Shown here piece by piece: positions 25,868 to 34,412 of a stretch of 64,000 bases of DNA (positions within the stretch are counted from its first letter, which is position 1; every line of letters starts with the position of its first letter). Origin of the DNA: Paenibacillus sp. YN15 (GTDB lineage: Bacteria; Bacillota; Bacilli; Paenibacillales; NBRC-103111); assembly GCF_003285005.1 (NCBI RefSeq), contig NZ_QMFA01000007.1:134059-198058 (forward strand), in the 5' to 3' direction. A program made the position numbers and the translations under genes. The notes under the pieces were generated by a model. It did no database searches. It was not told the DNA's origin and saw only the letters and a list, made by a program, of their open reading frames with translations.

Positions 25868-27013
25868 TTATAAACGCAGCTGGGCGATAATTTGTTGCGC
25901 CGGCCGGCGTGCTTCTTTCTTCAGATTATGGATGCGCTTTGCTCGGGCGGAGCGCCATTCGGGGCTGGCCGTGAGCATTCGGAGAACCTCGTCGGCAACC
26001 GCCCGGGCATCCAGCTCAGCAGCCGATGAAGCAGCCGAAGCATCCAAACGCCGCATAAATTGATCTATTTTCGGATCATACGAAATGGCAACCACCGGAA
26101 TCTCCTGGGAAGCGCCATAGATTAAGGAGTGCAGCCTCATGCCGATCAGCAGATCGCAGGAAGCCACCTCCCCCAGCATAGCCTGGGGATGCTCCACATC
26201 CGAAATCAGACTGATTTCTCCGCTAACCCCCGCCGCCTTCAGCAACCGGATCACTTCCCCGGAAGCCTCGGCATCCCCGGGAGGATGAAAGGGCAGAAAC
26301 CGCAGGACAATCCCCCGCGGATATTCCGCTGCCACAAGCTCAAGACTCCGGGCAATCCCCTTCAAATCAGAGCCATCCTTATTCCAATGCCGGACGGAAA
26401 CACCGATAACGGCAGGCCCTTCAGCAGGATCGTCTGCTCTGCCGCCAGCTTGTCCCTTGCCAGGCGCCGGATCATGCTCCCGCAAAGGCAGTCCCATGAC
26501 CGGATCGGGTACAACCTCCACATCCTTAGTATACCCCATCTTCGCCAGAAGATCGGCGGACTCCTTGTCCCGCACCGAGACATACGCGCATTTGGCAAAG
26601 GTGGAGACAATCGGGTTGTAAAAGATGCTCCTGTTCACAGGACCCAGCCCCTGGGCATATATAAATGTAGGCTTCTTCAGCCACTGGGCCAGCTTCAGCA
26701 CCGCCAGATAGTACGGAATCGTCTTCCAGCCTGTTGCATCCTGAAGCAGGCTGCCGCCGCCGCTGATCAATCCGTCGCAGCCGCGCAGCGCCCGCCACAC
26801 CTCCCTCGGCTTCATCCGGTGGACAGCCTTTACACCGTACATCCGGGAGGTCAGCTCCGGGTCAATGGACAGCACCACCGGCTCAATAGTGACGCCGGCT
26901 GCTTTGCCCTCTGCCTCCAAAGCCAGCAGAATCGACTGCAGCACCGCTTCATCGCCGCTGTTGCGGAAGCCGTAGTAGCCAGAGATTACGACTTGTTTAA
27001 CGGGGTTACCCAT
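25868..27013 (-). CDS. csaB: Polysaccharide pyruvyl transferase CsaB
   Basis: A 381-residue cytoplasmic enzyme of the pyruvyl transferase family. The N-terminal VVISGYYGFRNSGDEAVLQSIL is typical of CsaB, and the C-terminal part has GMRLHSLIYGA and PVVAISYDPKI. CsaB adds ketal pyruvate to the secondary wall polymer, the ligand of SLH domains, so it directly serves the SLH proteins in this window. The start is taken at 27013, where GAGAGG lies 9 bases upstream; ATG 27022 is also possible. It overlaps the end of the DUF5693 gene by about 28 bases, showing translational coupling. Confidence 0.92.
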   Translation of the reverse strand: MGNPVKQVVISGYYGFRNSGDEAVLQSILLALEAEGKAAGVTIEPVVLSIDPELTSRMYGVKAVHRMKPREVWRALRGCDGLISGGGSLLQDATGWKTIPYYLAVLKLAQWLKKPTFIYAQGLGPVNRSIFYNPIVSTFAKCAYVSVRDKESADLLAKMGYTKDVEVVPDPVMGLPLREHDPAPGKGQAGGRADDPAEGPAVIGVSVRHWNKDGSDLKGIARSLELVAAEYPRGIVLRFLPFHPPGDAEASGEVIRLLKAAGVSGEISLISDVEHPQAMLGEVASCDLLIGMRLHSLIYGASQEIPVVAISYDPKIDQFMRRLDASAASSAAELDARAVADEVLRMLTASPEWRSARAKRIHNLKKEARRPAQQIIAQLRL

Positions 27014-29067
27014 TTGTTCCATCCTCTCACAACCAGTTCCCACACCACGATCAGCACCAACCCGAAGATTGCCCCAAGTCCCACGCCCAGCAGCACCCGA
27101 ATAAACGAAATGTGAAGCGGCGTATGCAGATGGGTAAAGCTTCCGATAGAGGAGGCTGGACCGATGGCGCTCACGATCATCAGGTACAATCCCGCCATAT
27201 GGCGTTTCAGACACAAATAAATACCGAATACCAGAGCCGGATAGGCAAACAGGAACTCCTTATTCCGCGGCCGTACTCCCAGGGTATTCTCCAGGAAGTT
27301 GCGGAAAGCCATCTCCAGGGAAGAGGCGCTGCCTTCATTGCCCGTTCTGGAGAGATAATACATGCCGACTGCACCGATAACCACCGCACAGAGGACCCAC
27401 AGCACACTAATTTTGGAGGAGAGAATCCGTTGGGCTTTGCCCAGCATTTCCGGGAAGGAGAGCCCCTCACTGAAAAAGAGCACATAAACGGCGGCAATCA
27501 GCACCGGCAGATACGCCAGCACCTTCACGCCGGTGAATTGCTCCAGCTGGAGCATGTAGGTCATGTTATGATCCACACCCACCACAGCCATTATCCCCAA
27601 ACCGGAAACAGCGGTGATCACAAACAGCATCCCCACCGATTTCCACCAAGCGCCGGAGGCCGCCGGCTCCTTGCGCCGCTTCTGCAGCCAGGAGATGGCT
27701 GCGATAATTCCCAGAGCCGCAGCGCAGCTGGTGGCCCCCAAGGCCAGAAGCTTCTGTGCGGCAGGAGCGGAGAGCACATGGAGAGCGCCCACCCCAAGCA
27801 AGCCCAGCAAACTGATAGCGAATGTCAATCCGGGTACAAAATAGGATAAGGTGAGCGCAATCAGCAGCACGGCTCCCGCGTAAGCAGCCACGATGCCTAC
27901 CTTGTGCAGGGAGGATTCATACCGGACAAAAGCGTGGGCCTTGCCAATGGTAAAGCCCTTATCCTTAACCTTCTCTACCGCGCCATCCTTGCCGTCCAAG
28001 CTCTTATAGAGCGAATCCAGCGGGTCGGTCATCAGCCCCCGGTCCAGATTCTTGCCGGCCCGGGCATTCAGGAAAACCAGACGGATATTCCGGTCCTTCA
28101 CCGCCAGCACCAGCCGGTCCGTCACACCCTTGATCCGGCCCTCCAGCTCTTCGGCGGTAATGTTCTCCGCCAGCTTGGCGGCATCATTTTCCGTGAACGA
28201 ATGCAGCCGGATTACATTGTAGTCCGTCAGCCGGGCCAATGTGGTAAAGCCTTTTTGGGGAGACTTCTGCAGCTCAATGGCCGCCAAAGCCATCTGATAT
28301 TTGTTCAACAGTCCGGCAACAGCCTTCAGTTGGGTTTGTGTCTTCTTCAGATCCGGAGAATAACCCGGAACGGAATCCCCATCCACAAGAATAGAGGTTA
28401 CGCCAAACTCCTTCAGCATGGCCAAGGTGGATTCCAGCGCTTCAGCGGAGAAGGCCGCATTCCGATTGCCTACCCGGGCCACAATTTGAAAGCCCTTGTC
28501 CTTCAAGCTCCGCAAGGTAAGCGGGTCCGGGGACAGCGGCTTCATGGCGGCATCATCCAACGGAAGCTCCAGCACCAAGCCCGGCGTATTTTTGTAGGAC
28601 CAGGTATGTATGTTTACACCCAGCCGCTTGAAGGTCTCTTCAATCATTCCCTGCACCGTGGCGCGGGAGGAAGCATCCGTCAGCAGCACATAAGCGAAAT
28701 TTTCATTGCCCGAAACCGGGGTCTGGGTCAACGCCATGGCTTCATGAGAGTTGTACAGCTCAATGCGGCGGGAAAGCCGCAGCTCATTCAGCGTGCTTTC
28801 ATACACGGCCAGACTGGTAATGCCGGCTTGCTTCATTTTTTTGAGCTGCTCCTCCACGAATTGGGCCGGATTCGGCTTGGTGTCGGAGATCTCCAGCAAA
28901 TCCCGGTAATCAAAAACAAACTCTACCCTTTTCGAGGTGCTTTCGGTACGGTAGCGGTCGGCCGCCACCGGAAGGGACAGGAGGAGGCAGGCGATTACCA
29001 GCCACCACAAGCTTTTTTGCCACATACGATTTGTCCGACGGTACCACTGAATCAAACGATCCACCAA
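26986..29067 (-). CDS. DUF5693-type polytopic membrane protein
   Basis: 693 residues. One N-terminal membrane segment (WWLVIACLLLSLPVAA) is followed by about 350 extracytoplasmic residues with a TIM-barrel-like feel (repeated GVTSILVDGDSVPGY-type strands). The C-terminal half has roughly 9-10 membrane segments. It matches the DUF5693 family, which I recall next to csaB in Paenibacillus relatives. Gene overlap with csaB suggests a joint role in making or exporting the wall polymer, but the activity is unknown. The frame starts at TTG 29067, with GTG 29064 next; AAAGGA is close, so the exact start is uncertain. Confidence 0.8.
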   Translation of the reverse strand: MVDRLIQWYRRTNRMWQKSLWWLVIACLLLSLPVAADRYRTESTSKRVEFVFDYRDLLEISDTKPNPAQFVEEQLKKMKQAGITSLAVYESTLNELRLSRRIELYNSHEAMALTQTPVSGNENFAYVLLTDASSRATVQGMIEETFKRLGVNIHTWSYKNTPGLVLELPLDDAAMKPLSPDPLTLRSLKDKGFQIVARVGNRNAAFSAEALESTLAMLKEFGVTSILVDGDSVPGYSPDLKKTQTQLKAVAGLLNKYQMALAAIELQKSPQKGFTTLARLTDYNVIRLHSFTENDAAKLAENITAEELEGRIKGVTDRLVLAVKDRNIRLVFLNARAGKNLDRGLMTDPLDSLYKSLDGKDGAVEKVKDKGFTIGKAHAFVRYESSLHKVGIVAAYAGAVLLIALTLSYFVPGLTFAISLLGLLGVGALHVLSAPAAQKLLALGATSCAAALGIIAAISWLQKRRKEPAASGAWWKSVGMLFVITAVSGLGIMAVVGVDHNMTYMLQLEQFTGVKVLAYLPVLIAAVYVLFFSEGLSFPEMLGKAQRILSSKISVLWVLCAVVIGAVGMYYLSRTGNEGSASSLEMAFRNFLENTLGVRPRNKEFLFAYPALVFGIYLCLKRHMAGLYLMIVSAIGPASSIGSFTHLHTPLHISFIRVLLGVGLGAIFGLVLIVVWELVVRGWNKWVTPLNKS

Positions 29068-29114
29068 TCCTTTCTCTTATCCGCCGCTCTCTTCAAAGAA
29101 GCCCCATGGGAAGA

Positions 29115-29142
29115 GAAGGAATGGCAGACCCGCCATTCCTTC
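29115..29142 (-). terminator. Hairpin between pgcA and the DUF5693 gene
   Basis: Minus strand GAAGGAATGGC and GCCATTCCTTC form a perfect 11-bp stem with a 6-base loop. No T run follows, so termination may be partial or factor-assisted. Confidence 0.5.
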
Positions 29143-29222
29143 CCGTCCTTTTCATACAGGGCTCCAAAAGCATCCGGAATTAGCTTCGAAGCAGCTCATT
29201 ACTTTTTGGAGGACAGTTGCTT

Positions 29223-30920
29223 CTAGTCAACACGCTTCATAACAGATTGAACAAGGCCCTCCAGCAGGCTCTTGGAGTTATCCACGCTTTCGCCGCATAC
29301 GGCAAAATACACCTTGATCTTCGGCTCTGTGCCCGAAGGACGCAGACAGAACCAGGATTGGTCGTCCAGCACATATTTCAGCACGTTCTCCTTGGGCAGT
29401 CCGTCCAGGCCCAGGGAATAATCGAGAACCTGCACAACCTTCCGCCCGTTAATCTCCGCAGGCGGGTTGGTGCGCCAGTCGTTCATAATCCCCTGAATCT
29501 GCGCTACGCCGTCCTTGCCCTTCATGGTTCTGGATTCGAGCTTTTCCAGGAAATAACCGTGCTGCTCATACAGCTTCAGGAGCACATCGTACAAGCTCAG
29601 GCCCTTGGACTTGTAATAGGCGCAGGCTTCGGCAATCAGCATGGAAGCCACCACCGCGTCCTTGTCACGGGCATAGTTGCCGGCCAGGTAGCCGTAGCTT
29701 TCCTCATACCCGAACAGGAAGGTGTGGCCGCCCTCTTGGTCAAACTGGGTCATTTTTTCGCCGATATACTTAAAGCCAGTCAATGTATTCATCACTTCGG
29801 CGCCATAGGAGCGGGCAATAACCGCACCCATTTCGCTGGTTACAATGGTCTTCACCACAACCCCGTCAGCGGGCAGCCGCCCCTTTTCCTTCAGGCTGCT
29901 GAGCAGATAATCCACCATAATGGCGCCGGATTGGTTGCCGGTCATAATGAAATATTCTCCGCTCCTATCCTTCACCACTGCGCCCATCCGGTCGCAGTCC
30001 GGGTCGGTGCCGATGATCAGATCCGCGTCCACCTTGGCGGCCAGCTCCAGCGCCAGCTTGAAGGCATCCCGCTCCTCGGGATTGGGGGACTTGACGGTGC
30101 TGAATTGGGAATCCGGCAGCTCCTGCTCCTTCACCACATGGACATGCTCGAAGCCAACAGCGGCCAAAGCGGCGCGCACCGGCAGATTGCCCGTTCCGTG
30201 AAGCGGAGTGTAGACAATGTGGAGCTTATCGCTCATGTCCTTGACCACTTCGGGACGCTGGCTTACGGCGGTAACGACCTGCAGGTAAGCGTCGTCCACT
30301 TCCTTGCCGATCCATTGCAGCAGCTTTTGGGACTCAGCCGCGGCGCGGTCCAGACGTTTGATCTGGTTGAAGGAGAGATCGCGGATTTCACCGATGACCA
30401 GATCGGCCATATGGGGAACCAACTGGCCCCCGTCCGGTCCGTAGACCTTGTATCCGTTATATTCCGGCGGATTGTGGCTGGCGGTAATCACGATTCCGGC
30501 GGATGCCTTGAGATGGCGGACGGCAAAAGACAGCTCCGGCGTGGTCCGCAGGGATTCGAACACATAGGCGGTAATGCCGTTGCCGGCCAGAACCAGAGCA
30601 GTCTCCAGGGCAAACTCCGGGGACTGGTTGCGGGAATCGTATGCAATTACTACAGAACGGGGCTCCGGCAATTCCTTCAGCAGGAATTGAGCCAGCCCTT
30701 GGGTTGCGCGTCCCACCGTATAGGCGTTCATCCGGTTGATGCCGGCTCCGATAACACCGCGCAAGCCGCCGGTTCCAAACTCCAGGTCACGGTAAAAACG
30801 GTCCTCAATCTCCTTCTCATTGCCTTCCAGGGACTGAAGCTCCGCCTTTGTCGCCGCGTCAATGCCGGCGTCATTCAGCCAGGCGCGGTATTGCTGTTCT
30901 ACCTTTGAATCCAATGCCAT
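29223..30920 (-). CDS. pgcA: Phosphoglucomutase/phosphomannomutase
   Basis: A 565-residue alpha-D-phosphohexomutase, full length. The active-site serine lies in TASHNPPEYNGYKVY (S148), the metal-binding loop is GTDPDCDRMG and the sugar loop is GYEESYGY. It interconverts glucose-6-phosphate and glucose-1-phosphate, feeding UDP-sugar synthesis for wall polymers, which suits its position upstream of the surface-polymer genes. ATG 30920 is chosen because GGAGGAG lies 8 bases upstream; ATG 30926 is too close to it. Confidence 0.94.
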   Translation of the reverse strand: MALDSKVEQQYRAWLNDAGIDAATKAELQSLEGNEKEIEDRFYRDLEFGTGGLRGVIGAGINRMNAYTVGRATQGLAQFLLKELPEPRSVVIAYDSRNQSPEFALETALVLAGNGITAYVFESLRTTPELSFAVRHLKASAGIVITASHNPPEYNGYKVYGPDGGQLVPHMADLVIGEIRDLSFNQIKRLDRAAAESQKLLQWIGKEVDDAYLQVVTAVSQRPEVVKDMSDKLHIVYTPLHGTGNLPVRAALAAVGFEHVHVVKEQELPDSQFSTVKSPNPEERDAFKLALELAAKVDADLIIGTDPDCDRMGAVVKDRSGEYFIMTGNQSGAIMVDYLLSSLKEKGRLPADGVVVKTIVTSEMGAVIARSYGAEVMNTLTGFKYIGEKMTQFDQEGGHTFLFGYEESYGYLAGNYARDKDAVVASMLIAEACAYYKSKGLSLYDVLLKLYEQHGYFLEKLESRTMKGKDGVAQIQGIMNDWRTNPPAEINGRKVVQVLDYSLGLDGLPKENVLKYVLDDQSWFCLRPSGTEPKIKVYFAVCGESVDNSKSLLEGLVQSVMKRVD

Positions 30921-30955
30921 GTCCATCTCCTCCTCGAAATTCTGTTTATGTACGG

Positions 30956-31396
30956 TCAGTCTGCTGTTCCCGGATCAGTTAAGGCAAACATGATTCCGCC
31001 TTCGGCGACCACCTTGCCGTCCACGCTGGCAACGGCATGTCCTTTGCCTACAATCCCCTTCATCCGGGTAATTTGCACCTCAAGGCGCAGGGTATCTCCC
31101 GGATATACCTGGCCTCGGAACCGGAATTCGTCGATGCCGGCGAACATAGCCAGCTTGCCCTGGTATTGCGGGCATTTGAGAATGGCGACAGCGCCTACCT
31201 GGGCCAACGCCTCCACAATGAGAACACCCGGCATGACCGGAAACTCGGGAAAATGTCCGGCAAAAAACGGCTCGTTCATGGACACGTTTTTCAAGCCGAT
31301 AGCGCTTTTGCCCTCATCCAGCTCCAGAATCCGGTCCACCAGAAGAAACGGCTGGCGGTGCGGGATAATCTTCTGTATTTCTTTAATATCCAGCAT
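30956..31396 (-). CDS. fabZ: 3-hydroxyacyl-ACP dehydratase FabZ
   Basis: 146 residues, the usual FabZ length. A hot-dog fold with catalytic H48 in [14 protein letters not shown] and E62 in VEALAQ. It dehydrates 3-hydroxyacyl-ACP in fatty acid elongation. GGAGGAG precedes ATG 31396. In Bacillus fabZ (ywpB) also lies near mbl and flhOP. A gap of about 170 bases separates it from the pgsA-like gene; I see no clear promoter or terminator in that gap. Confidence 0.96.
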   Translation of the reverse strand: MLDIKEIQKIIPHRQPFLLVDRILELDEGKSAIGLKNVSMNEPFFAGHFPEFPVMPGVLIVEALAQVGAVAILKCPQYQGKLAMFAGIDEFRFRGQVYPGDTLRLEVQITRMKGIVGKGHAVASVDGKVVAEGGIMFALTDPGTAD

Positions 31397-31568
31397 AAAG
31401 TCAACTCCTCCACTCTGAAGTAATTCTGAAATAACATGTTATCAAATGACTGCGAAATTGTGCATAAATCCGGTTCAAACAACTTACACTAGGAATGTCC
31501 CTTCATTCTCTGCAGGTGTGAGGGGTTCATATAAGAGAGCATATTTATAGGCCCGGTTTGGCATGGGT

Positions 31569-32111
31569 CTAGAAATGTGCTCTTTTCCCTTTCACTTGAG
31601 GCATGCGGCCCGAGCCGCGGATGGAGCGCATATACATAATGGTAGTAAAAAAAGCAAATACCAATACTCCCCATAAATACCATACGGCATAGGGCCAGTC
31701 AAATATGATGGCCAGCACAGCGGCATACAGCAGCACCGTGGTCAGCTTGCCCAACCCATTGGCAGGGACAGGCTTCTTCCCGGTGAAATGAAAATACATC
31801 CCTCCGACGATCATGCCCACATCCCGGACAAAGAACACCACAGCCGCCGCCCAGGGAATCATCTTGGACAGCACCAAAGACAGCATAACCGTAATCATCA
31901 TGAGTTTATCGGCCAGCGGGTCCAAAACGGTACCCAATCCCGTCACCAGCCCACGGGACCTGGCAATATAGCCGTCCAGCACATCAGTCAGCCCGGCCGC
32001 CAGCAGCACCAGAAAAGCCAGCTTCACATGGCCTGTCCAAAAAACCGCGGCATACAACGGTATCATAGCCAGACGGAGGACCGAAAGCGCATTGGGAAGA
32101 TTCATTTTCAT
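31569..32111 (-). CDS. CDP-alcohol phosphatidyltransferase (PgsA-like)
   Basis: 180 residues with about five membrane segments. It has the family signature D-G-x2-A-R-x8-G-x3-D-x3-D, seen as DGYIARSRGLVTGLGTVLDP followed by LADK. The family condenses CDP-diacylglycerol with an alcohol; glycerol-3-phosphate (PgsA) is the likeliest partner, but a paralogue is possible. GGAGGAG lies close to ATG 32111 and slightly far from ATG 32105, so the start is uncertain by two residues. Confidence 0.88.
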   Translation of the reverse strand: MKMNLPNALSVLRLAMIPLYAAVFWTGHVKLAFLVLLAAGLTDVLDGYIARSRGLVTGLGTVLDPLADKLMMITVMLSLVLSKMIPWAAAVVFFVRDVGMIVGGMYFHFTGKKPVPANGLGKLTTVLLYAAVLAIIFDWPYAVWYLWGVLVFAFFTTIMYMRSIRGSGRMPQVKGKRAHF

Positions 32112-32161
32112 CCGCTCCTCCACAAAGTTCCACATCCCTAACATTATACCGTCCCGCAGGC

Positions 32162-32188
32162 AAAAATAAAACTCCCGCAAGGGAGTTT
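32162..32188 (-). terminator. Intrinsic terminator after the EpuA-like gene
   Basis: Minus strand AAACTCCC, loop TTGC, GGGAGTTT then TATTTTTG, 12 bases after the stop codon. Confidence 0.88.
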
Positions 32189-32199
32189 ATGTCAGACGC

Positions 32200-32451
32200 T
32201 TAGGAATCTGCAAATATCAGATCAATCATATGCTTCCACGTATTCCATTCCAAAACATCGGAGAAGGGCTTGTCCCCCAATACCACATATCCGGCCGACA
32301 TGCCGGCAAAAAGCGCCAGCACACAAACCAGAGGGACAATCATATGCCGGAGGACCGGCCACCCGTACCGCCGCCATCCCCGCCCGAAGGAGCTTCCCTT
32401 CTTCTTGGCAGGTTTGGACTGCGGGGCCAATGCTTTTTTGTTCATTGCCAT
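32200..32451 (-). CDS. Small membrane protein of the EpuA / RNA polymerase beta-associated family
   Basis: 83 residues. A basic, Lys-rich N-terminus (1-35) is followed by a single membrane segment (MIVPLVCVLALFAGMSAGYVVLG) and a short extracytoplasmic tail ending in WKHMIDLIFADS. This matches the small EpuA-like family often annotated as DNA-directed RNA polymerase subunit beta by name transfer; a role in transcription is doubtful for a membrane protein. It follows flhP by 42 bases and probably shares its transcript. The Shine-Dalgarno AGGAGGAA is rather far (14 bases). Confidence 0.8.
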   Translation of the reverse strand: MAMNKKALAPQSKPAKKKGSSFGRGWRRYGWPVLRHMIVPLVCVLALFAGMSAGYVVLGDKPFSDVLEWNTWKHMIDLIFADS

Positions 32452-32493
32452 TGGAGCGCCACTTCCTCCTGCTTGTTTGTTTGCTTGTCCGGT

Positions 32494-33390
32494 TCAACCG
32501 CGCAGATTATTGGCCAGCCCCATCATCGTGTCCGCCGAGGTCAATGCCCGGGAGCCAAGCTGAAAGGCGCGCTGCACCATCATCAGCTCCGTCATCTCAT
32601 CGGCCAGATTGACATTGGACTGCTCCAGGAAACCCTGCTTCACGCTGATGGGCTTGTCCAGTGCCGTATCCTGGGCAATGGGGCGGACAATGGCAGCCAG
32701 CTCCTCCGCATTGGCAGCGGTGCCTTCCGGCACCGTAAAGAGATTATCCCCTACCTGCTGCAGGAACTGCGGGCGGAGAATCCGCACCAGGCCGATTCTG
32801 CCCTGCTCCACTGCGCCCTCCTCCGGGTTGGAGCCGCTGTAGGACCATACGGTGCCATCGGCATCCACTCTGATCTTATCCTCAGCGGGGATGGCAATCG
32901 GATTATCGTTCTCATCCAACAGAAGATGGCCCTCCTGATTGGCCAAATATAGGTTGCCCGTGTCCGCGATTCCCGCCTCTGCCGCCTGGGCGTCATCCAG
33001 CCTGGTCAGCTGGAACCCGCCGTCCCGGGTGTACAGAATGCGGGCAGGCTGCTCCGGGTCGCCGTCGGGCACCCGAACCTTAAACAACCCGTCGCCCTCA
33101 ATAGCCAGATCCGTGGAGATTCCCGTATCCTTGAAGGTGCCTTGCTGGAAATTGACAGACACCTGGGAGAGCTTGGTGCCCCAGCCCTGATTGAAGCCGA
33201 GAGGAGTCAGGCGGCCTTCCTTGCGGAAGCTTTGGGGCTGCTCCTTGATGTTGTTCAGGACATCCTCGAAGGTGGCTTCCTTGCGCTTGAAGCCCGTCGT
33301 ATTCAGGTTGGCCATATTATTGGCCAGAATGTCCAGCTTCTGCTGCATGCTGTTCATGGATACCATGGCATTAATCATAGAGTGATTCAT
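32494..33390 (-). CDS. flhP: Flagellar hook-basal body protein FlhP
   Basis: 298 residues, FlgG-like. The N-terminal rod motif is LDILANNMANLNTTGFKRKE. The middle part is beta-rich, and the C-terminal family helix is SNVNLADEMTELMMVQRAFQLG. It is an axial rod/hook-type protein exported by the flagellar apparatus. GGAGGTG precedes ATG 33390. It is paired with flhO 24 bases upstream, as in Bacillus. Confidence 0.93.
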   Translation of the reverse strand: MNHSMINAMVSMNSMQQKLDILANNMANLNTTGFKRKEATFEDVLNNIKEQPQSFRKEGRLTPLGFNQGWGTKLSQVSVNFQQGTFKDTGISTDLAIEGDGLFKVRVPDGDPEQPARILYTRDGGFQLTRLDDAQAAEAGIADTGNLYLANQEGHLLLDENDNPIAIPAEDKIRVDADGTVWSYSGSNPEEGAVEQGRIGLVRILRPQFLQQVGDNLFTVPEGTAANAEELAAIVRPIAQDTALDKPISVKQGFLEQSNVNLADEMTELMMVQRAFQLGSRALTSADTMMGLANNLRG

Positions 33391-33414
33391 CTTCGGTCCT
33401 CACCTCCGGCCCTA

Positions 33415-34326
33415 TCAGACACGGCCCACTTCATTAACCGCCTTCTCCAGGCTTTTATCGTAAAACTGCACCAGCTTCTGGTTGGCTTCATAAGCCCGGG
33501 CCGCAGCCATCATATCCACCACGGATTGGGTCGGGTCCACGTTGGACCGTTCCAAATAGCCTTGATGGAGCTGCACCTGCTCGTCCATCACCGCTTGGGT
33601 CACGCCGTCCTCGTCCTCCTCGTTCACCCGGTACACGCCGTTGCCCTCCCGGACCATCCGGTTGGGATTCTCCACCCGGGAGATAAGGAGCGCCTTGGCG
33701 GCTCCCGCGTCATCCGTCAGGGGCAACCCGTTGACCGCATCCAACAGCTGGCCGCTGGCCAGGATTTTCACGTTGCCGATAGGCTGGCCGTTGGCATCCT
33801 GCAGGGTGATCGGCTGGCCGTCCACTCCCAGCACCCGGTATCCCTCCGGGGTGACCAGCTCCGCGTTTTCGTTCACCGTCAGCTTCCCGTTGCGGGAATA
33901 GCGGCGTTCGCCGGCTTCATTCTCCACCGTCAGAAACGCCTGGGGCTGGAAGGTCTTCTCCCCCTCGGGAGAGACATACTTGCCGGACTTGTCAAAGGGC
34001 GGCAGATTATTGCCGTTCACATCCCGGAGGATGTTGGACACAAGAGCCACATCCAGGGAATTGCCCGTCTCCTGCAGATCGCCCTGCAGATAGATGGACA
34101 GATCCTCCTCCGCCAGCACGCCGGTATTGATCAGGCCCAGCCGCTTCACAGGCTGGCTGGTTCCGGGGTCCATAGCCGAGATCAGCACCTCGGGGAAAGA
34201 GCGGGATACCGCGCTGCCCTGCTTAAAGCCCGGCGTATTGATATTGGAAATATTGTTGGTAATGGTATCATGCTTGCGCTGCTGGGTAATCATTCCGGCC
34301 ACTGCCGTATACATGCCTCTTAACAT
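33415..34326 (-). CDS. flhO: Flagellar hook-basal body protein FlhO
   Basis: 303 residues. The N-terminal motif is HDTITNNISNINTPGFKQG and the C-terminal motif is SNVDPTQSVVDMMAAARAYEANQKLVQFYDKSLEKAVNEVGRV, both diagnostic of FlgG-type rod proteins. FlhO helps build the distal rod. AGGAGG precedes ATG 34326. A perfect sigma-D-type promoter lies 60 bases upstream, at the 3' end of mbl, so flhO-flhP should be switched on with the late flagellar genes. Confidence 0.93.
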   Translation of the reverse strand: MLRGMYTAVAGMITQQRKHDTITNNISNINTPGFKQGSAVSRSFPEVLISAMDPGTSQPVKRLGLINTGVLAEEDLSIYLQGDLQETGNSLDVALVSNILRDVNGNNLPPFDKSGKYVSPEGEKTFQPQAFLTVENEAGERRYSRNGKLTVNENAELVTPEGYRVLGVDGQPITLQDANGQPIGNVKILASGQLLDAVNGLPLTDDAGAAKALLISRVENPNRMVREGNGVYRVNEEDEDGVTQAVMDEQVQLHQGYLERSNVDPTQSVVDMMAAARAYEANQKLVQFYDKSLEKAVNEVGRV

Positions 34327-34385
34327 GACGGAAGATGCCTCCTATCCTGGAAATAACGGGACTTCTCCGGACTCATACCAGACAT

Positions 34386-34412
34386 ATATCGGCAGATCAG
34401 ATCCTTCTTTTA
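34386..34412 (-). promoter_or_regulatory. Sigma-D promoter of flhO-flhP
   Basis: Minus strand TAAA (34409-34412), 15 bases, GCCGATAT (34386-34393): an exact match to the sigma-D consensus. The -35 lies inside the last codons of mbl. Confidence 0.9.

Noticed and set aside
29217..30908. Plus-strand frame of 563 codons opposite pgcA
   Set aside because: Antisense of a well-conserved mutase; no Shine-Dalgarno sequence and no recognisable motif.
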